Source of the DNA: Clostridium punense
GTDB lineage: Bacteria; Bacillota; Clostridia; Clostridiales; Clostridiaceae
NCBI RefSeq assembly: GCF_017874425.1
Contig: NZ_JAGGLL010000025.1
Coordinates: forward strand, 1-64,000
Direction: 5' to 3'
DNA length: 64,000 bases
The position numbers were made by a program, and so were the translations under genes. Position 1 is the stretch's first letter; every line of letters begins with the position of its first letter. Positions 1 through 8,935 of the stretch are shown one piece after another. The notes beneath the pieces are model-generated. The model was given only the letters and a program-made list of their open reading frames with translations, was not told the origin of the DNA and did no database searches.

Positions 1-51
1 AAGAGCTTTATTAATACAATAAATAAAGTTCCTACTCAAACCATAGACAGG

Positions 52-426
52 CTATGCATTAGAATGTAGAAACTTTATTAAAACATATATATTAATAATT
101 TCTGGAACACTTTCCAAAACCTCATTAAGCATTCCATTTTGTACAAATAGAAATGCAAAAAACTCCCCAGTGGAATATACCTCTGCATAAGAAATCTTAT
201 CTATGCTACTCTTAATATCTCCAACATATTCAATGAGATAAACTTCATAATCTTCACTTTCATAGTATTCTCCTGGAGTTTTTTTCTCTAAGTTCTTCTT
301 TATTTCAGGGGAAGCGTCTTCCCTCCTATCATCATAATCGACTTCGGGAAGTGTTGATTTTTTTCCTTTACCTCTATTTATAGTTCCTTTATAAAACTCT
401 TCATATAAAACCATATCTTCTCTCAT
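52..426 (-). CDS. Stand-alone Csp-type prodomain protein (truncated germination-protease paralog)
   Basis: This 124-residue protein matches only the N-terminal prodomain of the neighbouring Csp-like proteases. Residues about 53-113 carry the YxSEDY motif, the IEYVGxIKxSIDK segment and the VPEIINI segment found in the adjacent pseudoprotease (458-2506), its closest relative here. It stops just before the position where the paralogs have their PYTLS-like prodomain/protease junction. It then ends in about eight unrelated residues. The ATG at 426 has a GGAG-type ribosome binding site, and the gene follows the pseudoprotease gene by 31 bp in the same direction. No frame resumes the protease domain in the 51 bases before the window edge. 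It may be a degenerate duplicate or a real free prodomain acting in trans. Family assignment is firm; function is not known. Confidence 0.6.
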   Translation of the reverse strand: MREDMVLYEEFYKGTINRGKGKKSTLPEVDYDDRREDASPEIKKNLEKKTPGEYYESEDYEVYLIEYVGDIKSSIDKISYAEVYSTGEFFAFLFVQNGMLNEVLESVPEIINIYVLIKFLHSNA

Positions 427-457
427 GAATCACTCCATCCCCTCATTAAGGTAATAG

Positions 458-2506
458 TTATCTTTTTAAGTTTTTATATATTTCTCTAGGAATACAAATA
501 TACAACCCAGAGAAGTTATACTCATCACAATACATTTTGTCTTTATTTCTTACAGAAATTGATTTATTTTTTAATCCTTCTATACTATAGTTCCTTTCTA
601 AGGACTTGTTTAGATTTTCAAGGAGCAACTCTATGCTTAGTACCCCATAGCCCCACTGTGTATTAGGATACATTAAATCCGGTTGCTTTATTGTAGAGGC
701 AATCATATAGTTTCTTGGTTTTTGAGGATACATATCCTCATCATTCTTCTCTACTATGCCCCACTGCATTAAAATAGCTCCTGTACCTGCTACAATTGCC
801 CCTGCTACTGCCATACCACTTACTACCTGAAGCTGATCCTTTAACCCAGTAGTTAAGATTTTTGTAGCTGCGCAGGTTATAGAAGGTTTAACTCTTCCAT
901 CCCTTGTAAAGCCTCTTCCGGATTGGGGAAGTATAGTGTTAGTGCTTTGATCATATCCAGCAGTAGTTATAATATCTCTTGCGGTGCCTGGAGACATTAT
1001 AGTAATATCAGCATCTGAATCTAAAAATCTAGTTCCAGGCTCCAAAAGTTCTCTTTGCTGAAGCCAGCTATCATATCTTCCCACAGTAACAGACTCCCCA
1101 GTTACAATGAACTCCCAAATTCCTCCAGTAATATTTCTAAATAGTATTTCTCCTCGTTCTTCCCCTAAGCCTTGGGGCACAGCAAAGAACTGAATCCTTA
1201 CTTGAGTGTCCCCAATGTTGAAGGAAAGGAACTGATTTTTCTTAGGGATTTCTATAACCTCACTAGTTTCTCCTGAAGGGGCTTTTATACTAAAACTAAA
1301 TCTATCTAATCTTAGAGTGTAAAAATTTAGAAATAAGTTCCTTTCTTTATCATCTACCTGAAGCCTAATTGTTGATGTGTTATTACTTTGAGTTAAGGTG
1401 CCACTAACATGGGTATTGCTATTTCCTTGATTGCCGCTATTAGTTACTACTAAAAAAGCTCTTCTTTGTGAAAATAAATCTATATATCTTTCTGTTACAG
1501 TGGTTCCCTCATGTCCTCCTAAATTGCTTCCCACTGGAATATAAACCACCATTGGCTTTCTAAGTTTTTCCTGTAACTGACCTAAGTACCTTATAGCTGA
1601 AGTTATATCAATACTTTCATAAACATCAATATTTGTATCATCTAATCCAACAAATTCCCTAGTTGCTCTTTTAGCCTTGTTTAATTTCACAATGGCAAAG
1701 GTACAGCTTGAAACCATACTTTTAAACTCTTCATCCTGCTTTAGTCTTCTCCCACCAATTATTCCAGCTAAAGCAGTTCCATCACCAAGTTGATCAATAT
1801 GAGGCACTATATCATAAGGGTTCTTACCAACGGCCTGAGCTTTTATAGCTTCATTTATTTGTGCTTTACTATATTCAGTTCCTTGAACTAACCCAATTGG
1901 AGGTGAGCCCTGTTGATTACTTTGATCCCATATAGCTTCAATTCTTGTTTCACCTTGAGCTGTCATAAACCTAGGGTTTAAATAATCAATTCCTGTGCTT
2001 ATTACCCCAACTACTACTCCTTGCCCATCTAAAGTTACAGTTCCTTTATCTATAGCTTTAAGATCTGGAGCCTCATTAACAGTTTCAAGCTGAGATAGAG
2101 TATATGGAAAGCTACTTTGAATATTTATTATTTCAGGTACATCCTCTAATAGCTTATTTACCATTCCTTTCTTAACGTAAACTACTGCAAAAAATTTTCC
2201 TGGGAAATATATATCTACATAATCAAGTTTATCAATGGATTCTTTTATATTCCCTACATACTCTATAAAATAACTTTGATAATCCTCACTTAAGTAATAT
2301 TCCTTATCTGTTTTCTTAATTTTTGTGGTATTCTGCTGCTCATTAGATGGCTGATTTTCTTGTTGTTCTGGTGCTGATATTTCTCTTATGAGTTTTGATA
2401 TTTTCCTATTTTCTTTGGTGTTTATATGGCTCAAGTTTAAGCTTTGTAAAGTTTCATAATTTTTATTATCTATATTTTTACTATAAATTCTATCCTCTTC
2501 CCTCAT
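458..2506 (-). CDS. Csp-like S8 pseudoprotease lacking the whole catalytic triad
   Basis: This 682-residue subtilisin-fold protein has the Csp architecture: a prodomain (about 70-140, with YLSEDY and FPYTLS), a subtilase domain and an inserted beta-rich jelly-roll region (about 370-475). The catalytic positions align without gaps to the active paralogs, and all are replaced. Asp is Ser170 (ISTGID), His is Asp242 (GDGT) and Ser is Ala566 (SGMAVAG). The oxyanion Asn (Asn359, SGNQG) is kept, and the frame is intact over the full length. The ATG at 2506 has a strong GGAGGGAG ribosome binding site. The tail ends in an IPREIYKNL motif shared with the paralogs. In C. difficile the dead Csp proteins CspC and CspA take part in germinant signalling and in controlling CspB, so a regulatory role here is an inference. 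The N-terminal 65 residues are a charged, Gln/Asn-rich extension. Confidence 0.9.
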   Translation of the reverse strand: MREEDRIYSKNIDNKNYETLQSLNLSHINTKENRKISKLIREISAPEQQENQPSNEQQNTTKIKKTDKEYYLSEDYQSYFIEYVGNIKESIDKLDYVDIYFPGKFFAVVYVKKGMVNKLLEDVPEIINIQSSFPYTLSQLETVNEAPDLKAIDKGTVTLDGQGVVVGVISTGIDYLNPRFMTAQGETRIEAIWDQSNQQGSPPIGLVQGTEYSKAQINEAIKAQAVGKNPYDIVPHIDQLGDGTALAGIIGGRRLKQDEEFKSMVSSCTFAIVKLNKAKRATREFVGLDDTNIDVYESIDITSAIRYLGQLQEKLRKPMVVYIPVGSNLGGHEGTTVTERYIDLFSQRRAFLVVTNSGNQGNSNTHVSGTLTQSNNTSTIRLQVDDKERNLFLNFYTLRLDRFSFSIKAPSGETSEVIEIPKKNQFLSFNIGDTQVRIQFFAVPQGLGEERGEILFRNITGGIWEFIVTGESVTVGRYDSWLQQRELLEPGTRFLDSDADITIMSPGTARDIITTAGYDQSTNTILPQSGRGFTRDGRVKPSITCAATKILTTGLKDQLQVVSGMAVAGAIVAGTGAILMQWGIVEKNDEDMYPQKPRNYMIASTIKQPDLMYPNTQWGYGVLSIELLLENLNKSLERNYSIEGLKNKSISVRNKDKMYCDEYNFSGLYICIPREIYKNLKR

Positions 2507-2606
2507 AGCGCTCCCTCCTTCAGTCCCTCAAAATTCTATACCTTCATGAAAAAGTTTCTGTGAAAGCTATCCTCAGCCCCTCTTCCTATACTTACTCTTC
2601 TTTTTT

Positions 2607-4556
2607 TCAACTATCTTTGAGTACTCTTTGGTTAATTTCAGGAGGTATACTTAAATATAAACTACTAGGATTCTTTAAAGTCTGCTTTTCTTTAACCCCT
2701 TTGTCTTTTTCCTCTTTTTTTTTACTATCCACCTCGCTATTAGAGAATTCTTCTACCGTTGAACTAATTCCTCCATTAACTTGTGGAGCTGATATATAAA
2801 CATCCTCTCTTAACTGATTATCTCCACCATAAGTTCCTATACTTCTTGATGCCACCTCTTCATTCCAAACCTCAATGGCATTTCTTACACATACTGTGCC
2901 ATAGCCCCAGGTTGGACTCGGATAATCTACATCTGTTCTAGTTCTTCTTGCACCCTTTAATAGAAAATACTTAAGTCTTTGACCATAAAGATAAGGATCT
3001 CTTCCCATTACTAAGCCCCATTGGGTAAGTAAAGCCGCCCCCCCTGCTACACTAGGTGTTGCCATAGAGGTTCCTGATAAGGAATCGTACCCGCCTCCTG
3101 GTATTGGTGCCTCGATATTCTCCCCTGGTGCAATGATATCTGGCTTTACAGGAACCAACAATTCATTTCCTCTTCCCGAAAAACTTGAAATGGTACCAGT
3201 AACATAGTTATAGCTTCCCACAGTGATGATAGATGGTACTGTCCCTGGAATTCCTACGGTATTATAAACACTTGGATTTAAGAATCTTGTATTAGGATTT
3301 AACCCCTCTGCAATAGGCATCCACATGTCATATCTTCCTTTAATTCTACCTCCTGGAGTAGTTAAAATTAAGGTCCACACCCCTGCACTTAAAAACTCTG
3401 CTTGAGCTACAAGACTTATAACTATTTCTCCATTAATATTAAAAGGGGTAGGTCCACTATTATAAATATAATAAGCATCCGTTCTTATACTACCTTCTAT
3501 AAAGGGCCTTGTAAGTCTTAACACCCCAGTTCTGCTTCCATTAGGTGCTACAATGTCTAAACTTACATCTTTTAAAAAGGACTTATAAAGCTGAAATATT
3601 ATTCCTCTCTCTTCACTTGCAATATTAACATTTATTCTAAGCTCTTCCTTTAGTTCTCCACCACTATGATGAGCTTTATCACCCTCATTGCCTGCAGCAA
3701 TAGCAATAGTTACTCTTTCTAAATTTGCTATGGTCTCAATATATTGTTCTAAAAGGCTATTTCCATCATGAGCTCCATCATTTGTACTGAAGCTTATGTT
3801 AATCACAAGAGGCTTGTTAAGTTCATCTGCCCTTGTAACAAGAAACCTTATGCCCCTCATAAGCTGAGTACTTTTAGCATTATTTTGTCTTCCCTCTCTT
3901 GTCATTTTAACCATAGCTATAGAGCTTTGAGGCGCTACTCCTATATATCTTCTCTCTATGTTTCCTCCTGCACAAGCAATCCCCGCTACATGAGTTCCAT
4001 GCCCCACCCTATCTACTTGAGGAACTATAGCAAAAGGGTCTGGGGATCTTAGTGCAACATTAATTTGTTCTCTATTATATATTTTTCCACCGTCGTCTAG
4101 ATCATAGATGTAATCTATTCTTGTATCTCCATTGGCTTCTCTAAAAGCTGGGTGTGTATAGTCTATCCCTGAATCAATAAATCCAATTAAAATTCCATTT
4201 CCATTTAGCCCATATATCTGCGCTGCCTCAGTGACACAGGCTGCTCTGTTACTTGGTTCAAAGGATAAAAACAGATTTTTAGGAAGTTCTATATAAAGTA
4301 TCTCTCTTATGTTTGCAACATCTCTCACCACATTAACATTCACCGTTACAATGCCATAGCCAAAGCCTAAGTCCTCAAAGGTCCCTCCTAAGGCCTGAAC
4401 CTGAGCATTTACTGCTTCTCTGTTGTCTCCATATAAAATAGCTAACTCTATTTGTTGTGATGTGAGGGTGTCTTCTCCAAATATTGGTGATAATTTAGAC
4501 TTTATTCCCTGTGGTAGATTTAAAAGTAGGTTAAGTAATCCATCACTTTTTTCCAA
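2607..4556 (-). CDS. Csp-type germination serine protease, canonical triad (CspB-like class)
   Basis: S8 subtilase with a complete triad: Asp128 (IDSGID), His186 (GHGTHVAG) and Ser497 (GTSMATP), with oxyanion Asn in AAGNEG, counted from the chosen start. It is the only member of the cluster with the textbook GTSMATP serine motif. Its roughly 100-residue prodomain lacks the YxSEDY motif of the others, so it forms a separate class. A jelly-roll insert lies at about 300-410. The tail is rich in Lys/Glu/Ser and ends in the SIPPEINQRV motif. I place the start at the TTG at 4556, because the GGGAGGGG ribosome binding site lies six bases upstream and would be inside the coding region if the GTG at 4571 were used. 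Csp proteases in the spore cut pro-SleC at germination; the candidate substrate gene is at 59.8 kb. The best candidate for the main SleC-activating protease. Confidence 0.88.
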   Translation of the reverse strand: MEKSDGLLNLLLNLPQGIKSKLSPIFGEDTLTSQQIELAILYGDNREAVNAQVQALGGTFEDLGFGYGIVTVNVNVVRDVANIREILYIELPKNLFLSFEPSNRAACVTEAAQIYGLNGNGILIGFIDSGIDYTHPAFREANGDTRIDYIYDLDDGGKIYNREQINVALRSPDPFAIVPQVDRVGHGTHVAGIACAGGNIERRYIGVAPQSSIAMVKMTREGRQNNAKSTQLMRGIRFLVTRADELNKPLVINISFSTNDGAHDGNSLLEQYIETIANLERVTIAIAAGNEGDKAHHSGGELKEELRINVNIASEERGIIFQLYKSFLKDVSLDIVAPNGSRTGVLRLTRPFIEGSIRTDAYYIYNSGPTPFNINGEIVISLVAQAEFLSAGVWTLILTTPGGRIKGRYDMWMPIAEGLNPNTRFLNPSVYNTVGIPGTVPSIITVGSYNYVTGTISSFSGRGNELLVPVKPDIIAPGENIEAPIPGGGYDSLSGTSMATPSVAGGAALLTQWGLVMGRDPYLYGQRLKYFLLKGARRTRTDVDYPSPTWGYGTVCVRNAIEVWNEEVASRSIGTYGGDNQLREDVYISAPQVNGGISSTVEEFSNSEVDSKKKEEKDKGVKEKQTLKNPSSLYLSIPPEINQRVLKDS

Positions 4557-4586
4557 TGCTACCCCTCCCACAATATTCTATATATA

Positions 4587-4613
4587 CATCTTATGCCACT
4601 TCATAGTTTTTGT
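4587..4613 (-). promoter_or_regulatory. Candidate sigma-E/sigma-K-type promoter of the csp gene at 2607-4556
   Basis: On the minus strand, AC (4613-4612) is followed by 16 bases and CATAAGATG (4595-4587). This fits the mother-cell pattern AC-N16/17-CATANNNTA except for the final base. It sits about 30 bases before the TTG start. In C. perfringens the Csp proteins and SleC are made in the mother cell, which agrees. It is a pattern match only. Confidence 0.4.
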
Positions 4614-4650
4614 TATCAGTACAATAGGATTTTCCATAAAATCTCACATA

Positions 4651-4703
4651 AAATACCCTGTAAACTACCGTTAAATATTATTACGATAAATTACAGGGTA
4701 TTT
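4651..4703 (-). repeat. Inverted repeat with 13-bp perfect arms between csp genes
   Basis: AAATACCCTGTAA (4651-4663) and its perfect complement (4691-4703) enclose a 27-base loop. It lies in the 268-bp gap between two csp genes. It could be a terminator with a weak T-tract (GGGTATTTTATG on the minus strand) or a regulator site ahead of the next csp promoter. Confidence 0.55.
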
Positions 4704-4800
4704 CCCATGTTTTTTTTACTTCTATATAACTTATATTAACAATTAGCTAATCAATAGGAGGCAAATATCTGTAGAAGGCAGTTTTTCTTGGATGTTTAGT

Positions 4801-4834
4801 AATGTAAGTTATATAACTTTATATAACTTACATT
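4801..4834 (-). terminator. 14-bp perfect palindrome just after a csp stop codon
   Basis: AATGTAAGTTATAT (4801-4814) pairs perfectly with 4821-4834 around a 6-base loop. It begins five bases past the stop of the csp gene 4840-6741. It probably ends the upstream four-gene csp unit, although there is no long T-run after it and the stem is AT-rich. Confidence 0.4.
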
Positions 4835-4839
4835 ATTAT

Positions 4840-6741
4840 CTATAGCAACCTTTCCATAACCTGTGGTGGTATGTTATTGTAAATATCTTTGCCAAATACC
4901 TCCACTGCACCTTCACTATTATCTCTAATGGCAGGAACATTTGATTGAAGATTTCTTATTGCATTGAAAGTTCCTTCTAAATCTAAAATTCCATAACCCC
5001 AATCTTCGTTTGGATATATATCTCCTGGTCTTTTTCTAGTTCCTCTAATTAGATAAGTTCTAACCTTCAAAACATACATATTTGGGTCATTTCCATCTAC
5101 AATTCCCCATTGAAGTATTAATGCTACTGCACTGGCTAGAACAGCTGTAGCCATACTAGATCCTGTATAGGTAGTAGTTCCTCCTCCTACTGCTGCGGTT
5201 AACACATCTACCCCTCCCGAAGTAATATCCGGCTTAATTCTTCCATCGCGAGTAAAGCCCTTTCCAGAACTAGGATATAAAATATTTAAATCTTGGTTAT
5301 AGGTGGCTGTAGCCAATACACTTCTACTTGTAGCAGGGATTTGAATTGTTATAAGGGGGTCTGGATTTAATAATCTAGTTTGTGGCCTTAAAAGTTCCTT
5401 ACTGGACAACCATAAATCATATCTTCCACTGACAATAAACTCCCCAATGACCCTCAGTTGCCAAACTCCTGGTTTTATATTATTAATAAATACCCTAACA
5501 AAGGTATCTCCTGTTATATTTTCTGGGTAAAAGTAATCTACATTTATAGTACTCTGTTCAAACAAGAATTTGAACTGTTGGCTTTCCCCTCGCCTTATCG
5601 GAACTCTCTGAACAGCTTCTCCACTAGGAGCTATAATTCCAACAGATACCTTATCAGGCCTTTTAGTCCACAAGAACATGGTCAGCGCCACTTGAGCTGG
5701 GTCTACATTTATTTCAACAATCTGCACATCTCCTGTTTTTTGTAGAGTACCGCTACCATGATTTTCAGCTGTTCCTTGGTTTCCCGTCCCTGTAACTACA
5801 ACTACTCCTCTATTCATTGAAACATAATCAATAAATCTCTCTACTGAGCTGCTTCCATCATGCCCTCCATAATTAGAGCCAAGGGGTATAACTATAACTA
5901 AAGGTCTGTTTAAACTTCTTTGTACCTGCATTAAATAACTCATGCCAAATATTATATCCGTACTCTCATAAATAGGTCCTACCCCTTCTACATCAAATAT
6001 TCCAAAGGTCTCTAAGGAAGCTTTCTTTGCAGGCTTAAGTTTTACTATAACAAATTCACAATCAGGTGCGCCTCCTATTACTTCCCCTCTGCCTCTTCCT
6101 CCAGCAATTGAAGCAACGGCTGTTCCATGGCCTGTTTCATCTCGCTGGGATACAATAGAGTAGGGATCTCCCCCTGATAGATTTACCTGAATAGCAGAAT
6201 TTATTTGCTCCCTAGTATACTCAGTTCCAAAATCATAGTTGGCTGGTGGCGGACCACTTTTTACAGTTTGATCCCATATGGATACAATCCTTGTTTTATC
6301 ATCTTCCGTCATGAAATCTATATTTAAGTAGTCTATTCCGCTATCTAGTATTCCAACAAGAACTCCACTTCCTCTTAAATTTAGGAAAGGATTTTCATGA
6401 AACAATGAAATATTTGCTGTATTAATTGGGGATAGTGCTGTTGGAAAAAAACCTGTGCTAAACTCTATTCCAATTAATACTCCCACGTCTTTAAAAAGTT
6501 GTTCTTCCATACCTTTTCTTACGCTTACAATGGCATAAGCATTAGAAAAAATGTAGGCACAGGCGTAATCAACCTTTTGAAAAGCTGTAATAATATCTCC
6601 ACTGTATTGAGTAATTATGGATACATAATCCTCACTTAAATACTTCTGTCCACATCCAGAGGAGGTTTGAAATACGTTAGGGTTTTGAAGCTGCTGTATA
6701 TCTGTAAATTCTCTATGTGTTCTAGAGTTATTATCTTCCAT
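4840..6741 (-). CDS. Csp-like S8 germination protease, intact triad
   Basis: About 633 residues. Prodomain with YLSEDY (preceded by SGCG), subtilase domain with Asp133 (LDSGID), His205 (GHGTAVAS), oxyanion Asn in GTGNQG and Ser529 (TGSSMATA). The usual GTSMATP motif is GSSMATA here, so the Thr and the Pro are both changed. A jelly-roll region lies at about 330-435, and the C-terminal tail ends in NIPPQVMERLL. Three in-frame ATGs (6756, 6747, 6741) are possible. The GGAGGG ribosome binding site at 6748-6753 gives correct spacing only for the ATG at 6741, which makes the N-terminus MEDNN, similar to MEDLN in the paralog at 12910. It overlaps the end of the preceding csp gene by 11 bases, so the two are probably translationally coupled. 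Expected in the spore, acting on pro-SleC or on another Csp. Confidence 0.88.
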   Translation of the reverse strand: MEDNNSRTHREFTDIQQLQNPNVFQTSSGCGQKYLSEDYVSIITQYSGDIITAFQKVDYACAYIFSNAYAIVSVRKGMEEQLFKDVGVLIGIEFSTGFFPTALSPINTANISLFHENPFLNLRGSGVLVGILDSGIDYLNIDFMTEDDKTRIVSIWDQTVKSGPPPANYDFGTEYTREQINSAIQVNLSGGDPYSIVSQRDETGHGTAVASIAGGRGRGEVIGGAPDCEFVIVKLKPAKKASLETFGIFDVEGVGPIYESTDIIFGMSYLMQVQRSLNRPLVIVIPLGSNYGGHDGSSSVERFIDYVSMNRGVVVVTGTGNQGTAENHGSGTLQKTGDVQIVEINVDPAQVALTMFLWTKRPDKVSVGIIAPSGEAVQRVPIRRGESQQFKFLFEQSTINVDYFYPENITGDTFVRVFINNIKPGVWQLRVIGEFIVSGRYDLWLSSKELLRPQTRLLNPDPLITIQIPATSRSVLATATYNQDLNILYPSSGKGFTRDGRIKPDITSGGVDVLTAAVGGGTTTYTGSSMATAVLASAVALILQWGIVDGNDPNMYVLKVRTYLIRGTRKRPGDIYPNEDWGYGILDLEGTFNAIRNLQSNVPAIRDNSEGAVEVFGKDIYNNIPPQVMERLL

Positions 6742-8935
6742 CCCCATCCCTCCCATGAATTTTTAGCCCTATATTTGAAATTCTTAGCCTGTTATAAATC
6801 TCCTGTGGAATCCTTTTATAGAGTGTTTCACTAACTTCCTTATCATAGCTCCAATCTCCCCTTATACTATGTGAATCTTTTTTAATAAAATCCTGAAAGG
6901 TGTCAGCACTTCTATTTTCATTACCAAATCTACTTTCTCCACTAACTCTTAAATTTTCAAAAGTCCCTAGGAGATTTAAAGTGCCATAGCCCCATTCCCT
7001 GTTAGGATAAATGTCACCAATTCTTCTATTAGCTCCTGCTATTAGATATGAAGATACCGTTGGTCCATACATAGTTGGCTCATTTCCATTAACCACACCC
7101 CATTCTAAAAGTAAGGCGCAAGCTCCTGATAGCACTGCTGCTGCTGCACTAGAACCACTTATTGTAATTGTTTCATTATTTAAAAAAGTTGTTACTACAT
7201 CTATCCCCCCAGTAGCAATCTCTGGCTTAACTCTATTATCTCTTGTGAACCCTCTTCCTGAATCTGCTTCTATGGAATTATTTCCTTGATTATAAAAAGC
7301 TGTTGTCACAATATTATATGCTGTGCCTGGCGCTGTAACTGTTGTATATGCATCTGGGTTAATAAACCTTGTATCCCCCTTTAGCAATTCTCTTTGTGGT
7401 AGCCAGCAGTCATATCTACCATCCACAATATACTCTCCATAAACTCTAATTTGCCAAATACCACCTCTAGAATTCTCAATAAAAATATGAATAACTTCAT
7501 TTCCTGTTTTTTCCTCAGGCATAGCATACTCAACTCTTATTGTACTTCCTTCAAAAACTAGATTATATATCTCCTCCCCCTTTAGTTTTACTGGCACCTT
7601 TTCAATGGTCTCTCCACTTGGTGAAACTATTCCAATGGCAATCCTATCAGGTGAGTTCCCATATAACTCTAAGTGAACTATTTTCTCAGCTTCATCAATG
7701 TTTACCTCTATATTTCTTATTTCTCCAGTTTTTCTTAAAACCCCACTAGAGTGAGTGCTTGTATCTCCCTGATTTCCACTACCTGTGACAAACACAATTC
7801 CTCTTCTTGTAGCGTAATAATCAATAAATCTTTCTAGGCCAGAACTTCCATCAGCACCACCAAAATTACAGCTTAAGGGTAGAAAAATTACCATAGGTTT
7901 TTTGTATCTCACTTGTGCTTCAATTAGGTATCTAATACCAAGGGCAATATCTGCAGCATCATAAACTGGTACCATAGGGTCTATAATTCCACTTCTTAAA
8001 AGGGTGCTAGCCTTAGCATACTTAAGCTTTACTGCTATCAATTCACACTCTGGAGCAGCTCCCCTAGGAATCTTTATTCCTGTAGCTGCGGCAATCCCTG
8101 CCATTGAAGTACCGTGACCTATAGTGTCTCTTTCAGGAACAATGGCATAGGGGTCTTTATCTTCTCGCCTTGCCTGAATTGCCTGATTTATTTGTGTTTC
8201 AGTGTAAATACTACCAAAATTAAATCCCCTAGGTGGCTCTCCTGTTTCTATAGTCTGGTCCCATATTTCTAAAATTCTAGATTGCTTATCTATTGTCATG
8301 AATTCTTCATTTAAGTAGTCTATTCCAGTATCTAAAATTGCAATGATTGTACCCTTACCCGTTAATTTGAAAAACTCATTTTCATGAAACTGATTTATAT
8401 TAGCAACAGAACTTGGGGAAAGAATGGATAAGGTAAAGGGATAGCTCCTTTGAAAGTAAATAAGTCCCCGAGCTTCTGCTATAAGTTGTTGAAGTCTTCC
8501 CTTTTGAACCGATAAAACAGCTGAAAAAGGACCTATGGGAAAAGCACAGGCATAATTTATGTTTTGTAAACTTTCATAAAACCCTTGTTCAACCTCAACT
8601 ATATAGCTCTCATAAGCCTCACTTAAATATAAATCTCCACAGCCTGTAATATTTCCCTCTGCATCCTTTGTTCCTCCCAGTATAGGTACATCATTACTAG
8701 TTGGCTGCATATCCATAGTTGCTAATATAGAAGTTGGTGCTTGTGTTAATTTAGGTTGTTCTTCCCCTTGACTCTCATTTGCTATTGGTGGTGTTTCTGT
8801 AGTTTGAGTTGGTTGCTGAACTTCCGTTGCTGACGGTATTTCTGCTTGTTGTCCCTCTACTATTGGTGGTGATGTTAAAGTGGCCTCCTGCTGAAGTGGT
8901 TGAACTGGTTGGATGGCTTCTCTATCTTGAAGCAT
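6731..8935 (-). CDS. Csp-like S8 germination protease with long Gln/Pro/Thr-rich N-terminal extension
   Basis: 734 residues, the longest of the cluster. Residues 1 to about 95 are a low-complexity Gln/Pro/Thr/Glu-rich segment absent from the paralogs. Then come the prodomain (YLSEAY, ending near YPFTLS), the subtilase domain with Asp202 (LDTGID), His274 (GHGTSMAG), oxyanion Asn388 (GSGNQG) and Ser596 (SGSSAAAA), and a jelly-roll insert. The triad is complete, but the residues after the nucleophile are Ala-Ala-Ala-Ala instead of Met-Ala-Thr-Pro. The tail has the RIPQEIYNRL motif and a further 18 residues. The ATG at 8935 has a clear GGAGGTGA ribosome binding site. It overlaps the preceding csp gene by 14 bases and the next by 11, so 8922-10844, this gene and 4840-6741 form one coupled unit. 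Likely a spore protease; the purpose of the extension is unknown. Confidence 0.88.
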   Translation of the reverse strand: MLQDREAIQPVQPLQQEATLTSPPIVEGQQAEIPSATEVQQPTQTTETPPIANESQGEEQPKLTQAPTSILATMDMQPTSNDVPILGGTKDAEGNITGCGDLYLSEAYESYIVEVEQGFYESLQNINYACAFPIGPFSAVLSVQKGRLQQLIAEARGLIYFQRSYPFTLSILSPSSVANINQFHENEFFKLTGKGTIIAILDTGIDYLNEEFMTIDKQSRILEIWDQTIETGEPPRGFNFGSIYTETQINQAIQARREDKDPYAIVPERDTIGHGTSMAGIAAATGIKIPRGAAPECELIAVKLKYAKASTLLRSGIIDPMVPVYDAADIALGIRYLIEAQVRYKKPMVIFLPLSCNFGGADGSSGLERFIDYYATRRGIVFVTGSGNQGDTSTHSSGVLRKTGEIRNIEVNIDEAEKIVHLELYGNSPDRIAIGIVSPSGETIEKVPVKLKGEEIYNLVFEGSTIRVEYAMPEEKTGNEVIHIFIENSRGGIWQIRVYGEYIVDGRYDCWLPQRELLKGDTRFINPDAYTTVTAPGTAYNIVTTAFYNQGNNSIEADSGRGFTRDNRVKPEIATGGIDVVTTFLNNETITISGSSAAAAVLSGACALLLEWGVVNGNEPTMYGPTVSSYLIAGANRRIGDIYPNREWGYGTLNLLGTFENLRVSGESRFGNENRSADTFQDFIKKDSHSIRGDWSYDKEVSETLYKRIPQEIYNRLRISNIGLKIHGRDGDGR

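Noticed and set aside
4556-4571. GTG start at 4571 for the canonical csp gene
   Set aside because: It would place the GGGAGGGG ribosome binding site inside the coding sequence; the TTG at 4556 has correct spacing.
6742-6756. ATG at 6756 or 6747 as start of the csp gene 4840-6741
   Set aside because: The GGAGGG site overlaps or abuts these codons; only 6741 has proper spacing.
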